DNA of 64,000 nucleotides from Gamarada debralockiae (lineage: Eukaryota > Ascomycota > Leotiomycetes > Helotiales > Hyphodiscaceae). Below are positions 45,409-55,613 of the stretch, piece after piece; within the stretch, counting starts at the first letter, position 1, and each line of letters opens with the position of its first letter. Position numbers and translations under genes: made by a program. A model generated the notes under the pieces. It saw only the letters and a list, made by a program, of their open reading frames with translations, was not told where the DNA came from and ran no database searches. The stretch lies in NCBI GenBank assembly GCA_002803225.1, contig NXFV01000926.1:1-64000 (forward strand), written 5' to 3'.

Positions 45409-45689
45409 TACCTTCACGGAGTCTTGAAGTTAAGACCCGGAGTTTATTTAAGATCCGCTAAGCCTGTACGAAGTTTATTTATACACTGACGGGCTGACAG
45501 ATACATAAGGGGAGACGATGCAGCGTTCTCTACTCCTCTCTTTCGGCCATCTCAACACTCATTAGCAGTACAATCTGCCTCCCACCATCCTAACTACCAA
45601 CTACCATCAAAGTCAGACTCTAATATCATATTCGTTGGTTCCGTTTTAGTCTATGGACGTGAGCTGCTGCTGCTTTAACCTGAGCTGAG

Positions 45690-45815
45690 GGTGAGCATAC
45701 CTGAGCCGAGGGTGAGCTTACCTGATCAGTGCCTGAGCATGCCTGAGCAGAGCCTGAGCAGAGCCTGAGCATCCTGAGCACACCCTGAGCATGCCCTGAG
45801 TCAGCCTGCGCACTA
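45690..45815. repeat. CTGAGC-rich tandem array
   Basis: A loosely tandem array of about ten-base units around GCCTGAGCAT / CCTGAGCAGA, preceded by CTGAGCCGAGGGTGAGC. The same words occur in the dispersed repeat at 16755-16900 and 54305-54434, so this is probably a rearranged third member of that family, lying just left of the Tc1-like insertion. Confidence 0.65.
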
Positions 45816-45866
45816 TAATTTAGAACCTATTCTGGCCTCCTGTGTGCCCCGGCCACAGTTTCCTTA

Positions 45867-47159
45867 CGAGCCCAACCTCAGTAGTCTGTGCGTTCAGGCT
45901 GTCAGGCATACTTCACCCACAACAATTGCTTCAATTATAATTATTTAACTAGGAGTTGACCACTCTCTACGCTCTGCTAGTACATGCACCTAGTGCTCGT
46001 GTTTCAGAATCGATTGATTAATCCATTTCCTTGTGGGATTGCGTCCCATTCCTCCGTCACTGCCTGCTCCATCTAGGCCTCCGTAGTAGGTTGGTACTTT
46101 CGTTTATGCAGTGACTGCTTGATCCCTCCGCTAGCACTTCTCAATTAGGTTCATATCAGGACTTATAGAGGGGTGAGGCATTAGCACGATACCATGCTTC
46201 GTACGTCATTTGGCATAGCAGTTACGGATAGACTCGTGACCGTGAGCTAAGTTGCCATCTTCTACAAAGAGAGGCTTAACGGCAAGGCAAAGTAGGTGAG
46301 TAATCGCCGCGAAGACATTGACGATAGCCTTAATGTACGGCTCAAGGATTCGAGACAAATAATCGCGTTGTGTAAGAGCACTTTTCTTGCCAGATCCGTG
46401 GATAAATAGCAAAGGACTCTTATAGCCATATCCAATTGCACCCAATGCGTTGACTAGTGTCATATGACCACGATGAAGCTAGTGTTGTATACACGTCTCA
46501 TAGCGACGCTCCCATCTCTTTCCCGTCACTTTCTCCTTCGCTGTCTTGCCTCTAATTAAGCAGTAACCTCATCCGCCCAAAGCACCTTCAGCCACTCTGT
46601 ATGCTAGAATATATGCGCCATTGCCTAGAGATATTGCGCAATAACTTGGGCCTTCGTGAGGTAGGGTTTTTGACAAGCAGTACACCGGAAATAGCCTCGT
46701 TGTTTGAGCCTTCGCTCTAACGTTTGGATAGAGCATTTGAGCCCAAGCCCCGTGCGAAGGACGTCGTACTTAATAATTCGATGCTCCCACGGTTCGGAGG
46801 CGTAATTGATAATTTCGTCGACCTTTGCATCTGAGAGAGAGTAGGCAGGGCCAGTTCGATTTGGACGTCTACGAAGTACGCTCAGGGTAATCATAGCTCA
46901 AGACGCGACGGATTAAGCTCTGGCCGAAGGGATATCGCACCATAATCATTGAAACTGGTGGGTGGCCAAATCAGTGCAATTGGCGTATCGCTTCCTTGTG
47001 TTTTGTAGGGATTTCATAGCCAAGAAGGTGCTGAAAATCAAGTTGGGGGGGGGGAAATAGTAGTCATTTTGGTAGTAATTTAAGAAATTAGTGTGGGTGC
47101 GGGGTGAAGTGTGGCCTTAAAGAGCGCCTGAACACCACAGACTAGTGAGGTTGGGCTCG
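45867..47159 (-). mobile_element. Tc1-like DNA transposon, degenerate, with TA duplication
   Basis: A 1293-base element bounded by imperfect inverted repeats: the left begins CGAGCCCAACCTCAGTAGTC and the right, reverse complemented, begins CGAGCCCAACCTCACTAGTC. Similarity continues for about 60 bases (GTTCAGG, ACTTCACCC). Both ends are flanked by TA (45865-45866 and 47160-47161), the standard Tc1/mariner target. It contains a damaged transposase on the minus strand. It lies at the end of a dead GH43-like reading frame, which it interrupts. Confidence 0.88.
46030..46894 (-). pseudogene. Tc1-like DDE transposase, inactivated
   Basis: Cut-and-paste transposase relic filling the element. Recognisable from the N-terminal side: a helix-turn-helix part with NRTGPAYSLSDAKVDEII and RLKQRGYFRC (46625-46894), then LKVLWADEVT near 46580. 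The catalytic half is LLFIHGSGKKSALTQRDYL, LFVEDGNLAHGHES (DDE region, 46240-46270) and HPSISPDMNLIEKC near 46140-46175, followed by IKQSLHKRKYQPTT and EEWDAIPQ. In-frame stops sit where the family has coding residues: a TGA right after NCYAK, and TAG codons after EKC and before MEQAV. These are consistent with C-to-T transitions of the RIP type. Not functional. Confidence 0.85.
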
Positions 47160-47161
47160 TA

Positions 47162-47608
47162 AGGAGTTTGTTTATAAAGGTCCATTGAACGAGATCTAGC
47201 AAGAAGAAGCTCAGACGGCATGTATCTATTTGCGTCCGTGAAACAAGGGGAGCGGTTAGATGAGGTGGTGAAGCTCTAAGGAAAGTAAGCAAACTTATAG
47301 TGCTGGAATAGAAATTGATGCTCTGAAAAGCGCTCTCATTGAGTTTGTTCTCTCTAATTAGGTAGAAGACATTATTGACCTTAACGATCCCGCCGCTATG
47401 AGCTTGCATATGCTGGTCTGTTTCCGTGGTGGTTATTGTTGAGCCTGGAAGCTAGAATTTATTTATTGAATCATTAGTACGACACATTGCGCATACGCAA
47501 AGATACAAATGATGTGGCTATCTGTTTTAAGGAAAGACTTACGATTTGAATTGAGGCTGCCGTAAAAGCAGCCAGAAGGCCAATGATATAAATTACAATA
47601 GACAACAT
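47162..47608 (-). pseudogene. 5' fragment of a GH43-like (galactanase-type) secreted glycosidase
   Basis: The start of a secreted glycoside hydrolase truncated by the transposon. ATG at 47608 opens a signal peptide (MLSIVIYIIGLLAAFTAASI). After a 91-base intron ending TTCTAG, the frame continues LPGSTITTTETDQHMQAHSG, GIVKVNNVFYLIRENKLNE and SAFQSINFYSST. The pattern QAH-GGI-KVG-YYLIGENK-AFQS-CYSSTDL-WT is that of GH43 exo-beta-1,3-galactanase-like enzymes (subfamily assignment is from memory). The next intron has lost its donor (ATAAGT instead of GTAAGT, a G-to-A change). The last piece, LVQWTFINKLL (47195-47162), runs straight into the TA and transposon end. I do not find the continuation of the gene to the left of the element. 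Confidence 0.8.
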
Positions 47609-48359
47609 CTTGGCACTCGGATCAAGGCTTTTGAAAAGATTTCAAGGGCAAATGCGGAGCTCATGGAAATACTAGGAGAATTACTTATACAAATCTAAGT
47701 TTCATGGCAAGAACGGACTAACATGAGCGAAGAATACGTGCCGAAAAAAGGAATGAGTGGATGGAAGAACAGATCCCTGTCCGGGTCGGCTTAACCTGAA
47801 TTCCCCGAGTTCTCCCCGGATTTGGTCTTACGTCTTGATCATACGCCAATCTTAGCACCACTTGATGCAAGCATTAGGTAGCAACTGTCCTGATGTTTGT
47901 CTGAGAATCTGAGAGCATGTTTTGTTGTATTTGTAGGTTTGAGAGAGCTGATAAATGGATTGGCTACCCCCCTCATCCACGGTTAGAAACGCACCAATCA
48001 GGAAATATACAGAAGATCGCTCCAGGCACTAAGCAGACTCTTTCGAAGGTCGACGTGATTAGTAGCCTAGTCCGAGTTGCGTGGGTTGCCCACGATCTGG
48101 ACAAGCATCTACATTGAGATAAACGCAAACCAAGTGAACAATCTTGATGTTACCCTTCATAATACTTCAGAATGTAGTGCTCTGATGGTTTATCTTGGCC
48201 TCATCGAAGATGTCTGAAGAGGTTGAAGATCGGCCAGCTGAACCCCACCTTTAGAAGCTATCCTTCACCAGCTCTACATTTGCGCACTATATATATTCTA
48301 TTCTATTCGCCAGAATCCTATTAAAAGCCGAACGGAACGATACCCCTCTTAGAACGCAA
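47609..48359. other. Intergenic
   Basis: Promoter side of the dead GH43-like gene and upstream flank of the HET relic. A 66-residue plus-strand frame at 47917-48117 has no recognisable motif. No repeat seen. Confidence 0.45.
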
Positions 48360-48905
48360 TAATGCTGGCGAAATTAGCTTGACCAGGGACTTCTTTAACG
48401 ATGACATCACCAATATGCTATATTCTCGCACACATGGGGAGCAGATACCGAAGGGGTCAGCTTCAAAGGTCTGTTAGATGGTACTAGGAAGAGCCAGCTT
48501 GGCTATAACAAGATCCGATTCTGCGTAGAACTGGCCAAGTATACTCGTAATGGCTTTCAATACTTTTGGGTTGACACTTGTTGCATCGACAATTTAGATA
48601 ATACTGAACTCCCGGAGGCTATCAATTCCATGTTTTGTGGTACCATCATTCGATTAAATGCTACGTCTTCCTTAGAGATGTCTCAACATCCTCCTTATAG
48701 CTTGGCAATAAGTCTGGCCAGCAGCCTTGGAAACAGGCCTTTCGGGAGAGCAAGTGGTTTAGTCGGGGATGGACCCTTCAGGAACTCATTGCTCCAACTT
48801 TGCTAGAATTTCTCCAAGGAGGGCAAGAAATTAGGCGATAAGAAATCTCTGGAGAGAGTTATCCACAAGATAACGGGGATTCCAATTCCACGCTCATGCA
48901 CTAGG
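48360..48905 (+). pseudogene. HET-domain pseudogene
   Basis: Relic of a HET domain of the type that often heads fungal NLR proteins. In order, with frame changes: DFFNDDI followed by a degraded form of PPYAILSHTWG (48440-48465); VSFKGLLDGTRKSQLGYNKI; FCVELAKYTRNGFQYFWVDT and CCID (48530-48595); PEAINSMF (48615); YVFLRDV; and FRESKWFSRGWTLQELIAPT (48738-48800), followed by LLEFLQGGQEI. The usual EEIS-ITGIP end is also visible (RVIHKITGIPIP, 48853-48895). At least two frame shifts and several stops are present, so it is dead. It converges on the NLR gene whose stop is at 49487. Confidence 0.82.
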
Positions 48906-49486
48906 TTGACTCCGAGCATCCGATCCAGCTAGCCTGAGGCAAGGGATTATGCCAGAGCTCAGTTCGCCTCCTTAGGCATAGCAACGATCTGATGAAACAG
49001 GATGGTGTCCTAGAAGAAGAATTAAAAAATTTGATGCCCAAGCCTACGCGCTTGACGCATTTGCAAGTCAAAGCCTCTGGGCGGTATGGTTGCCTATGGT
49101 TGAAGCAACCGCGAACTGTTGGATTTTCCAAGACAGAACATAAATATTGATCAGCTAGCGTACGACAAGGGGAGCGGCTTGGCATGACATAACCTCTCAG
49201 ATACCCTGAAATGAGAGTAGGTTCGAGTTGTTCAGATACAGAACGTCTAGTAAATCAAGATTAACTAAAAGAGAGGTCTGAGGTACCGGATATATCAACA
49301 ATGATGTGGTTCTCGCTGATGCTTAGAACCAGATATAGGGACAAACGGTGATACAGCCCAAGCAACCACATAATGGCCTAGACAAGTTGGTAATGCTGTT
49401 GCATTATTTAGCTCAATAGTCTGACCATCTCTATAAGCATAATCCGGTTCGACCCTTTCGCTTGACCTCCTGGAGGTATCCCCAAC
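48906..49486. other. Spacer between convergent HET relic and NLR
   Basis: Degraded sequence that may include the downstream part of the HET relic: the frames around 48960-49140 (for example DGVLEEELKNLMPKPTRL) read like decayed coding sequence. No intact gene. Confidence 0.4.
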
Positions 49487-52400
49487 CTAACTATCTGCAA
49501 TTATAGAATCCCTATGTTCCTTCGCCCTAAACACCGTTTCAATCTGATACCGATTAGTTCGCTCCCTGGAGTAATTCATCGGCGTCATCTTATATACGTC
49601 GACCGCATTCGCATCCGCCCCTTCATCCAACAGCATGCCAATAACATCGGTTGTCGACCGCCAAGCAGCAATATGCAGCGCTGTCTGTTTCCACTTGTCC
49701 TCAACTCTTATATCGGCGCCCGCCTTCAGCAGCAAACGAACTACTTTCACTTCGGAGCCTTCAGCCGCAACATGCAGCGCCGTATTTCCTCCATAATTCT
49801 GAAGATTCACATCTGCTCCTGCATCAATGAGCACTCGCACCGTTTTCACCGCCGATGTCTCCGGATTACCCCAAGAAACCGGAGATGCAGCAGCGAATAA
49901 AGGATACTGGTGCAGAGTCGGAGTTCTCTCATTTGGGTCTTCACCTAGTTCTAGAAGTCGACGAACGCAAGAAAAGAGCTTATGCCGACTACAGTAATAT
50001 AAGGCGCTCTCGCCCTTCTCGTATTCGCGGCTGCTGGGGAAGTGAGAAACACCGAGCATGAGTGGAAGAGAGGAGAACAGAGCGCTGCGGTCCGAGAGTA
50101 GGCGACTCAAAACATTGCTCTGGTCTATCAACTCTTTTTCCGCTGCTTCAATGTGGGTAAAAAGGTAGGTGGCTACATAGGGGAGTAGAATCAAAGGCTC
50201 TTGTGAAGGTCTACTAACTCGGGAGTGTGCGCTCCGTGCAGCGCTGCTAACCTCGCTGGTTTGAAGGTAGTTCACGCACGTCAATGCTATGGAACTATGA
50301 GCTTTCCCTGTAATGCTGCCTTCGAATTTTGGGTCCAGGAGTTGAAAGCCACTGCCCGTGAGGAAGAAATCACGGACCGATTCGTGAATGAATTGTAATG
50401 AAGGGTCGGCCTCAGTCGAGATCACAGGCTCCACAAGGCCTCGTGATAGAGTCGTAATCATCTGAAGCTGTTTTTCGGGAGCAAGAAATTCGTCTGAATC
50501 CTTCCAGGATTGAATAGAGTGATGCACGTGCTCTTCTGAGAAACCGAGAATACAATGGAGCTCGGATAGCTTTACAAGTTCCTTGGCGAACAAAATCCAT
50601 TGCACAAGACAAATTGCTTTCTGTGAGTCGCGTTTTTCTGTAGCTACTTCTTGAAATATATCGCAGAATAGCCGGTCCAATTCTGGTGGGATCTCCTCGA
50701 GCTTCTTCTCCATCCATTTAAGTGAATTCCCGTAACTTAACCTCTTGAGCATGGAGACCACTAGTACGACCCAAAGGAAAACGCCTTGGGACTTTGTGAA
50801 GATCTTGTCTTGTAATTTTGATACCGTATCGACGTATTCTGCCTCAGTTCGGATATACTCCAGAATATCTTGCTCATTATGATGTTCAATGACAACTTCA
50901 GGACAAGCCTTGATCGATATATTCGGATAATGCCGACTGGAGAGACAAATGCTGAGATGAGCTCCCTCAGACCATGCTTTGGTTGTTAAGTCTCTGAAAA
51001 AGTCCACCAGATAGCGCACTTCTCTCTCATCACATTCATCCAGCGCATCGATGAATATGAATACGGGATCCGGAGTCGTACATGCATAGTACAAGAACTT
51101 CTGCAGATCAGCTTGATGCCATTGAACCTGACGCTGGGTTTCTCTCTTCTGCAAGTAGTTCGGTAAAATATAGGATAAAGCTTCTTGATTCTGTTGCAGG
51201 ATTTGGTGTAAAATCGAGCGAAATAATCCCAGAGAAGTTTTTTCAAGCTGCTCGGCACTTCTGGCGTTGAAAAAAAAACCAGCAGTAGTAGTTTGAGTTC
51301 CAGCATAAGTTTCTTCAGCTCTTTGCAGAGCTTCTTTCAGCAGTGTTGATTTGCCGGCCCCTGGCTTTCCTTTAATCCATAAGAGACCGTGATGTTCTGA
51401 AACCTTGTACCGATTGATCCAGTTGTAGTATTCAGGAGTGGAAAAAAACCAGTTGCATGTATTGCTTAGAGCGTCCCGAATGTTCTTCTGGCGCAGATAC
51501 ATTGCTGGAAAATGTAACGAGCGGAGAAGATCTGTGTTTAATTAGCAAAGCCCGACAAATGGGAATTTTGGTCTCCCTTAGGTGTAACTTAACTTTGCAC
51601 TCTTCAGTGAGCACAGCAGCTTTTGAGGATTGAGAGTCGAGCACTGAGGTAGTTAATACACAGCTTTGAGCGGATAATATCGGCGTGCACTAACAATTAT
51701 TTTTAATGCTTCGCAACATGAGGGCTATCTCTGCGGATATCTTTTTGTATCCCAAATCCGTAGCATTTGAAAACCTACATATATCCATGTGGTTCGCGGA
51801 TATTGTCTCGGCGTGTTCACGAGGATCGTCTAAAGACGAGGAATAATCAGGGACAACCTAAAAGTCGCAAATAAGCTGTGAAAAGTCCAAGTTTGGACGT
51901 ATACTGGTATTTCCAAATATTAGATTACCATATAAGACGCTACGACCCACCTTTCTATTCAATGGACCGGCGTTGACCCCCGATATTCCGAACGCCTCCT
52001 GAAAGGTCTTAACCTGAAAGCCAAACGTTCTCCACTGTGTGATAAAGGACTCGCGACTTAACTCTAGCTCTGGGCTATCGAGGCCCAGAGCTCGGAGCAG
52101 CACCGCGTTTGAATCCATCATAAGTATTGTACTAGCAGCACTCCGCGCTATTTCTCCTAGATTAGCAAGATCTGGGCTCCCGCGGTGAGGCGTCCCAAGA
52201 AAAATGACCCCAATGGTCGACTTGATGATGTCTTGAACTTCAGGCTCAGTTGATACTTCTGAGCGACGCAGTACCTAATCGCTTGATTAGCATATATGTT
52301 AGGGCGACAATGAGGCAAGTAAAACTTGCTTCTTTGACAATGAGCCCCCCAAGTGAATGAGCTACAAATATAATAGGTCGCCTCAGCGCTCTATCCCTAC

Positions 52401-52882
52401 GCAAAGAATATAATAGATCTTTAGCATGAGCAAAAACATTACTCTTATTTGATTGAGCGTAGCCTTTCGTGATGTGCGAATCGTAGGCCCACGTCATGAT
52501 CCGAGAATGAGGACAGTCACGTGACAGAAAATCACGGGGCCAGTGAGAGCCTTGTTTTAGAGCATTGCCGTTGATTTCTCTTTCGGGGTTGAGGTTGGTA
52601 TGTCTGATTGTGAGCTTCTTTAAAGCCCTAGAGAGGATCTTTGATGATGATGAGCCGGGTCTAGAACCTCGGCAAAGATCTGTTGCTGACGAGGAGGCGA
52701 ACGTCTTGTGCGGATGCCCCCCTAGGCCGTGAAGTATAATGATGCTTGAGCGAGTTAGAGTTTTGCTTGATATGATAGTGGCTTTGATTCAGGACTTACT
52801 CCGATGTAGGCTGGCTTGGGTCATGCAAAATGGTGAATCCCTCATCCGAGATTTCCGGAGGCTTAGCGGCGTGGGCGGCCAT
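49487..52882 (-). CDS. Fungal NLR: SesB-like hydrolase - NACHT - ankyrin repeats
   Basis: NOD-like receptor of the type linked to non-self recognition and programmed cell death. I rebuilt five exons: 52800-52882, 52330-52744, 51951-52274, 51695-51857 and 49487-51531, in frame throughout, giving 1009 residues. The ATG at 52880-52882 has a good context (ACCATGG). Residues 28-300 form a lipase/PGAP1-like alpha/beta hydrolase (SesB type): ILHGLGGH at 31-38, the nucleophile elbow AHSLGGL with Ser158, FLGTPHRG at 191-198 and ANHMDMCRF with His297. The NACHT domain follows: Walker A GKPGAGKST at 383-391 and Walker B FIFIDALDE at 486-494. The last 150 residues contain about four ankyrin repeats (VNLQNYGGNTALHVAAEGSE, QTALHIAAW). 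Intron 2 uses a GC donor (GAA/GCAAGT). No stops or shifts. It faces a dead HET gene tail to tail. Confidence 0.9.
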
Positions 52883-54304
52883 GGTCCGCAGCTCGTTGGT
52901 GCCAACGCTCCAGAAGTGGACGATAGAATATGCTCAAGTAGAGTATTTGAGTTTATATGTTTGTGATATAGAACGAGGGCTCTGTCACTCTCCGAAGCGA
53001 TGATGATGCGAAAATTCGCCATGTGAGGATGAGGCTGCATTGCGGTAGCACAGAACATAGAATGATTGGCTTGAATTTTTGCATTACGAAATGAAAGTAG
53101 CCACAAATAAACTTAATAAATCCCACCCCGTACCTCTCAACTGAAGACGTTTTTACTGTAACCCCCATATTCTTGTCTCTTTTCTCAATACTGCGGCGAT
53201 TGCTAGATCCTGTAATTATAGTAAAATCAACCCGAAATCAATTGATTTATTTCGTAATTTATTTGCTTAATATCGTCCTGCTCCCGCCGCTCCTCAAGGG
53301 TAAGTCGTCCCCGGGCAAAGCCTCGCCGGCTGACTATCGTCAGTTCGGGCACTGCGCACTCTCGACGAGGAGTCGCGACCCTGAACCACGTCAAATGCTA
53401 CTGTCAGCAATCTGCTGGGCCATCTGTTTATGGTCAACCTGGTACGCCATGTCAGCGCCGACGATGTCGTCATACCAGAATACATAGCCTTTCTCTGAAA
53501 TGACATCCAATCATCACCAACAGTGAAACGAATCGCGGGGCTTTGGTTGGGAGAAACATTGAAACGGGATCTTTCCCCATATTTGGGAATGGAGAAGGGG
53601 CGGTATTCGGCTGTGATCTGCAGAGAAAGGGGCTCGGCTTCTAGAACGGATACTTCCTATTTCCTCGTGCTTTGTGAATTATGCGATCATTTATGAGAAT
53701 GTTTGACACTGAGCTTGGAAGGAATTTGGAGGGAAGTGTTCACATGTGAGTGATCACCTCGGTTGGCTTTGACGGAGGAATAATGGTGTTGACCTCTGAG
53801 TGTATCAGATATGCTACATATTTCCCTCTAGGATAGCTGGGATGCGTGAATATCGACATAGTCCCAGAGTATACCCCAAGAACCATAAGGGCCATGATCA
53901 ACAAGGTCCCCATGGAGGCTTGCCTCGAACCACCCTCCGTCCATCCCGATGCAGTTGTCACCTATCATATCTTGGGCGCGGAAAGGTTCGAAGCTGCTTT
54001 CAGTTGCGGGCGATCCCCATGCCCAAACATCAGTGACAACAGCATCCGGATCTGCGCCAATCCTTTGAATCAGCATCGGTTTTCCAACGAGTAGTGAGAC
54101 GACTGTGTAGAAAGAAAGTTGTAGCTCAAACTCATCACCAGTCCAATATATCTTCCGAACAATTCCCGTTTGCTTTGGGTAGTGGCCCGTGGCGTAACGT
54201 AATCTATTTTCACGGAGGTCCTATTCGGGATGCTTGGGAGCCTCTTTGGGCTCCTAGGAATAATCGTCAAAACTTGACAAAAATAACATGATGTACGCCC
54301 TAAG
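52883..54304. other. Intergenic, unrecognised coding traces
   Basis: NLR promoter at the left edge. Minus-strand frames at 54270-54070 and 54076-53828 (for example AVVTDVWAWGSPATESSFEP, DNCIGMDGGWFEASLHGDL) have coding-like composition and could be one decayed gene, but I do not recognise a family. Confidence 0.4.
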
Positions 54305-54434
54305 CTAACATCTAGCCTTATTGGTTAAGTGGGTACTGCTCAGGTTGCTCGGTCAGCTCACCCGAGCTGGCTGAGCCGAGGGTGAGCCGAGGGTGATTAG
54401 CGCCTGAGTGGAAGCGGCCATGCTTACCAACCGA
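54305..54434 (-). repeat. Dispersed repeat, copy B (CTGAGC-type)
   Basis: Reverse complement of the repeat at 16755-16900. Copy B has additional CTGAGCCGAGGGTGAGC-like units in its middle, as does the array at 45690. It lies 87 bases before the aldo-keto reductase start fragment. Confidence 0.75.
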
Positions 54435-54520
54435 ATGTGGAACGAAGATTGAGGGATTAGAGTTGAACTACCAGACGACAAAAGATTGAAACCCCAACAC
54501 AACACACAAGAAACCAACAA

Positions 54521-54640
54521 TGGCTTTCGCACCAGCACCAGCCCCGAAGTCCCTCCTCGGATACCACCGCCTCCTCCCCAACAGCCGGCATCCGCGTCTC
54601 GCCGCTCTGCCTCGTCGCCATAAAGACCCCAACCCTGAAA
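54521..54640 (+). pseudogene. Start fragment of an aldo-keto reductase (aryl-alcohol dehydrogenase type)
   Basis: ATG at 54521 opens MAFAPAPAPKSLLGYHRLL, the highly recognisable start of fungal AAD/norsolorinic-acid-reductase-like aldo-keto reductases. A one-base frame change follows within the CTCCTCCCC run, after which PTAGIRVSPLCL continues the family start (where LGAMNFG is expected next). Instead the sequence diverges into VAIKTPTLKNKATI and stops; the rest of the gene is absent. The fragment sits between repeat copy B and an AT-rich tract. Confidence 0.65.
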
Positions 54641-55613
54641 AACAAGGCCACAATAATTTTCCCCGCCACAATATAGACTATAAAAGGCTAGGGAAAGACT
54701 AAGGGTTTATATAATAGCTAGTGTTTTATAAATTAAAGGGGAGTTAGGGGTTAGTTAGGAGGTGGCTAGTAATTTGCCAGGGAGTTATAAGCCAAGGCCG
54801 TAACAAAGAGCACAAAATAATACGCCGAATAAGGTCATTCAAAAATATCCAGAGATATATAGTCATATAGTGTATAGATAGATTAAAGCGGATAAGGAAG
54901 ATAAAAGAAGAGTAGTTAATATATAAGAGAAGCGTCTTGTAGAGCCTTACTATAAGCGGTATAAGTAACTTATAGCCAAATTTCCTATGTTATATCGTTA
55001 GGCAAGAGGTAAGGGAAGGATTATTGTGCGACATATAAAGAGTTAGGGCTTAAATAATAGGGTCTTATTATATCTTCAATATCCACGAAAATTCGCTGGT
55101 GATTTACGCATTGACCGCCCTCGCCCAATATGGGCGCTAGCCGAACGATTACCCGGGTTAAGCTTCTAGAGAGAATATTGTGGCGCCCGACGCTTTCTCG
55201 GAAACCACACTTTAGGGCCGCCACGGGATGATATGAAACCTCCCCGCATTGCAGCACATTGCAGCACATTACTGGGGAAAGCTTCCGCGAACAAGATTTC
55301 GGCAGCATTTCCGTTCCTGTTCTTCTGTCATATCACATCACCCTTTGGAGGGCGAAGACTTAACGCCTCTTCCCCGCACGAACTTATTAGTACTGCGTAT
55401 AAGGGCGAAGCCTCAGGACGCCACTAGATCAGACAGAGCAACGAGGTTTAAGGGCCTGACGGAACAGCATCTTTAGCGATGTTTATAGGGCCTATGCGCC
55501 ATATTTGCGCCCTGAGAGGCCTGTAAGGCCGCTCTCTGGTTGCCGTGCAACGCCCCTGCTAACTAAGCGAGAAGCGGTGTCAAACCCTAGCAGTCGCTTA
55601 ATCACGGGGCCAC
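54641..55613. other. Repeat-associated spacer
   Basis: AT-rich to about 55020, then a GC-richer half (55080-55610) without a recognisable gene. A 12-base direct repeat GCAGCACATTGCAGCACATT occurs at 55251-55270. Confidence 0.4.

Noticed and set aside
49487..51502. NLR as a NACHT-ankyrin gene starting at the ATG at 51502
   Set aside because: The upstream exons are in frame and encode a typical SesB-like domain with conserved motifs running up to the junction; the long model explains all of them.
51594..51643. Possible extra exon in the NLR (LLDSQSSKAAVLTEECK)
   Set aside because: It resembles the spacer seen in related NLRs, but its 3' end lacks a GT donor in the needed phase (TTAAGT). Splicing 51695 directly to 51531 is in frame with normal signals, so I left it out.
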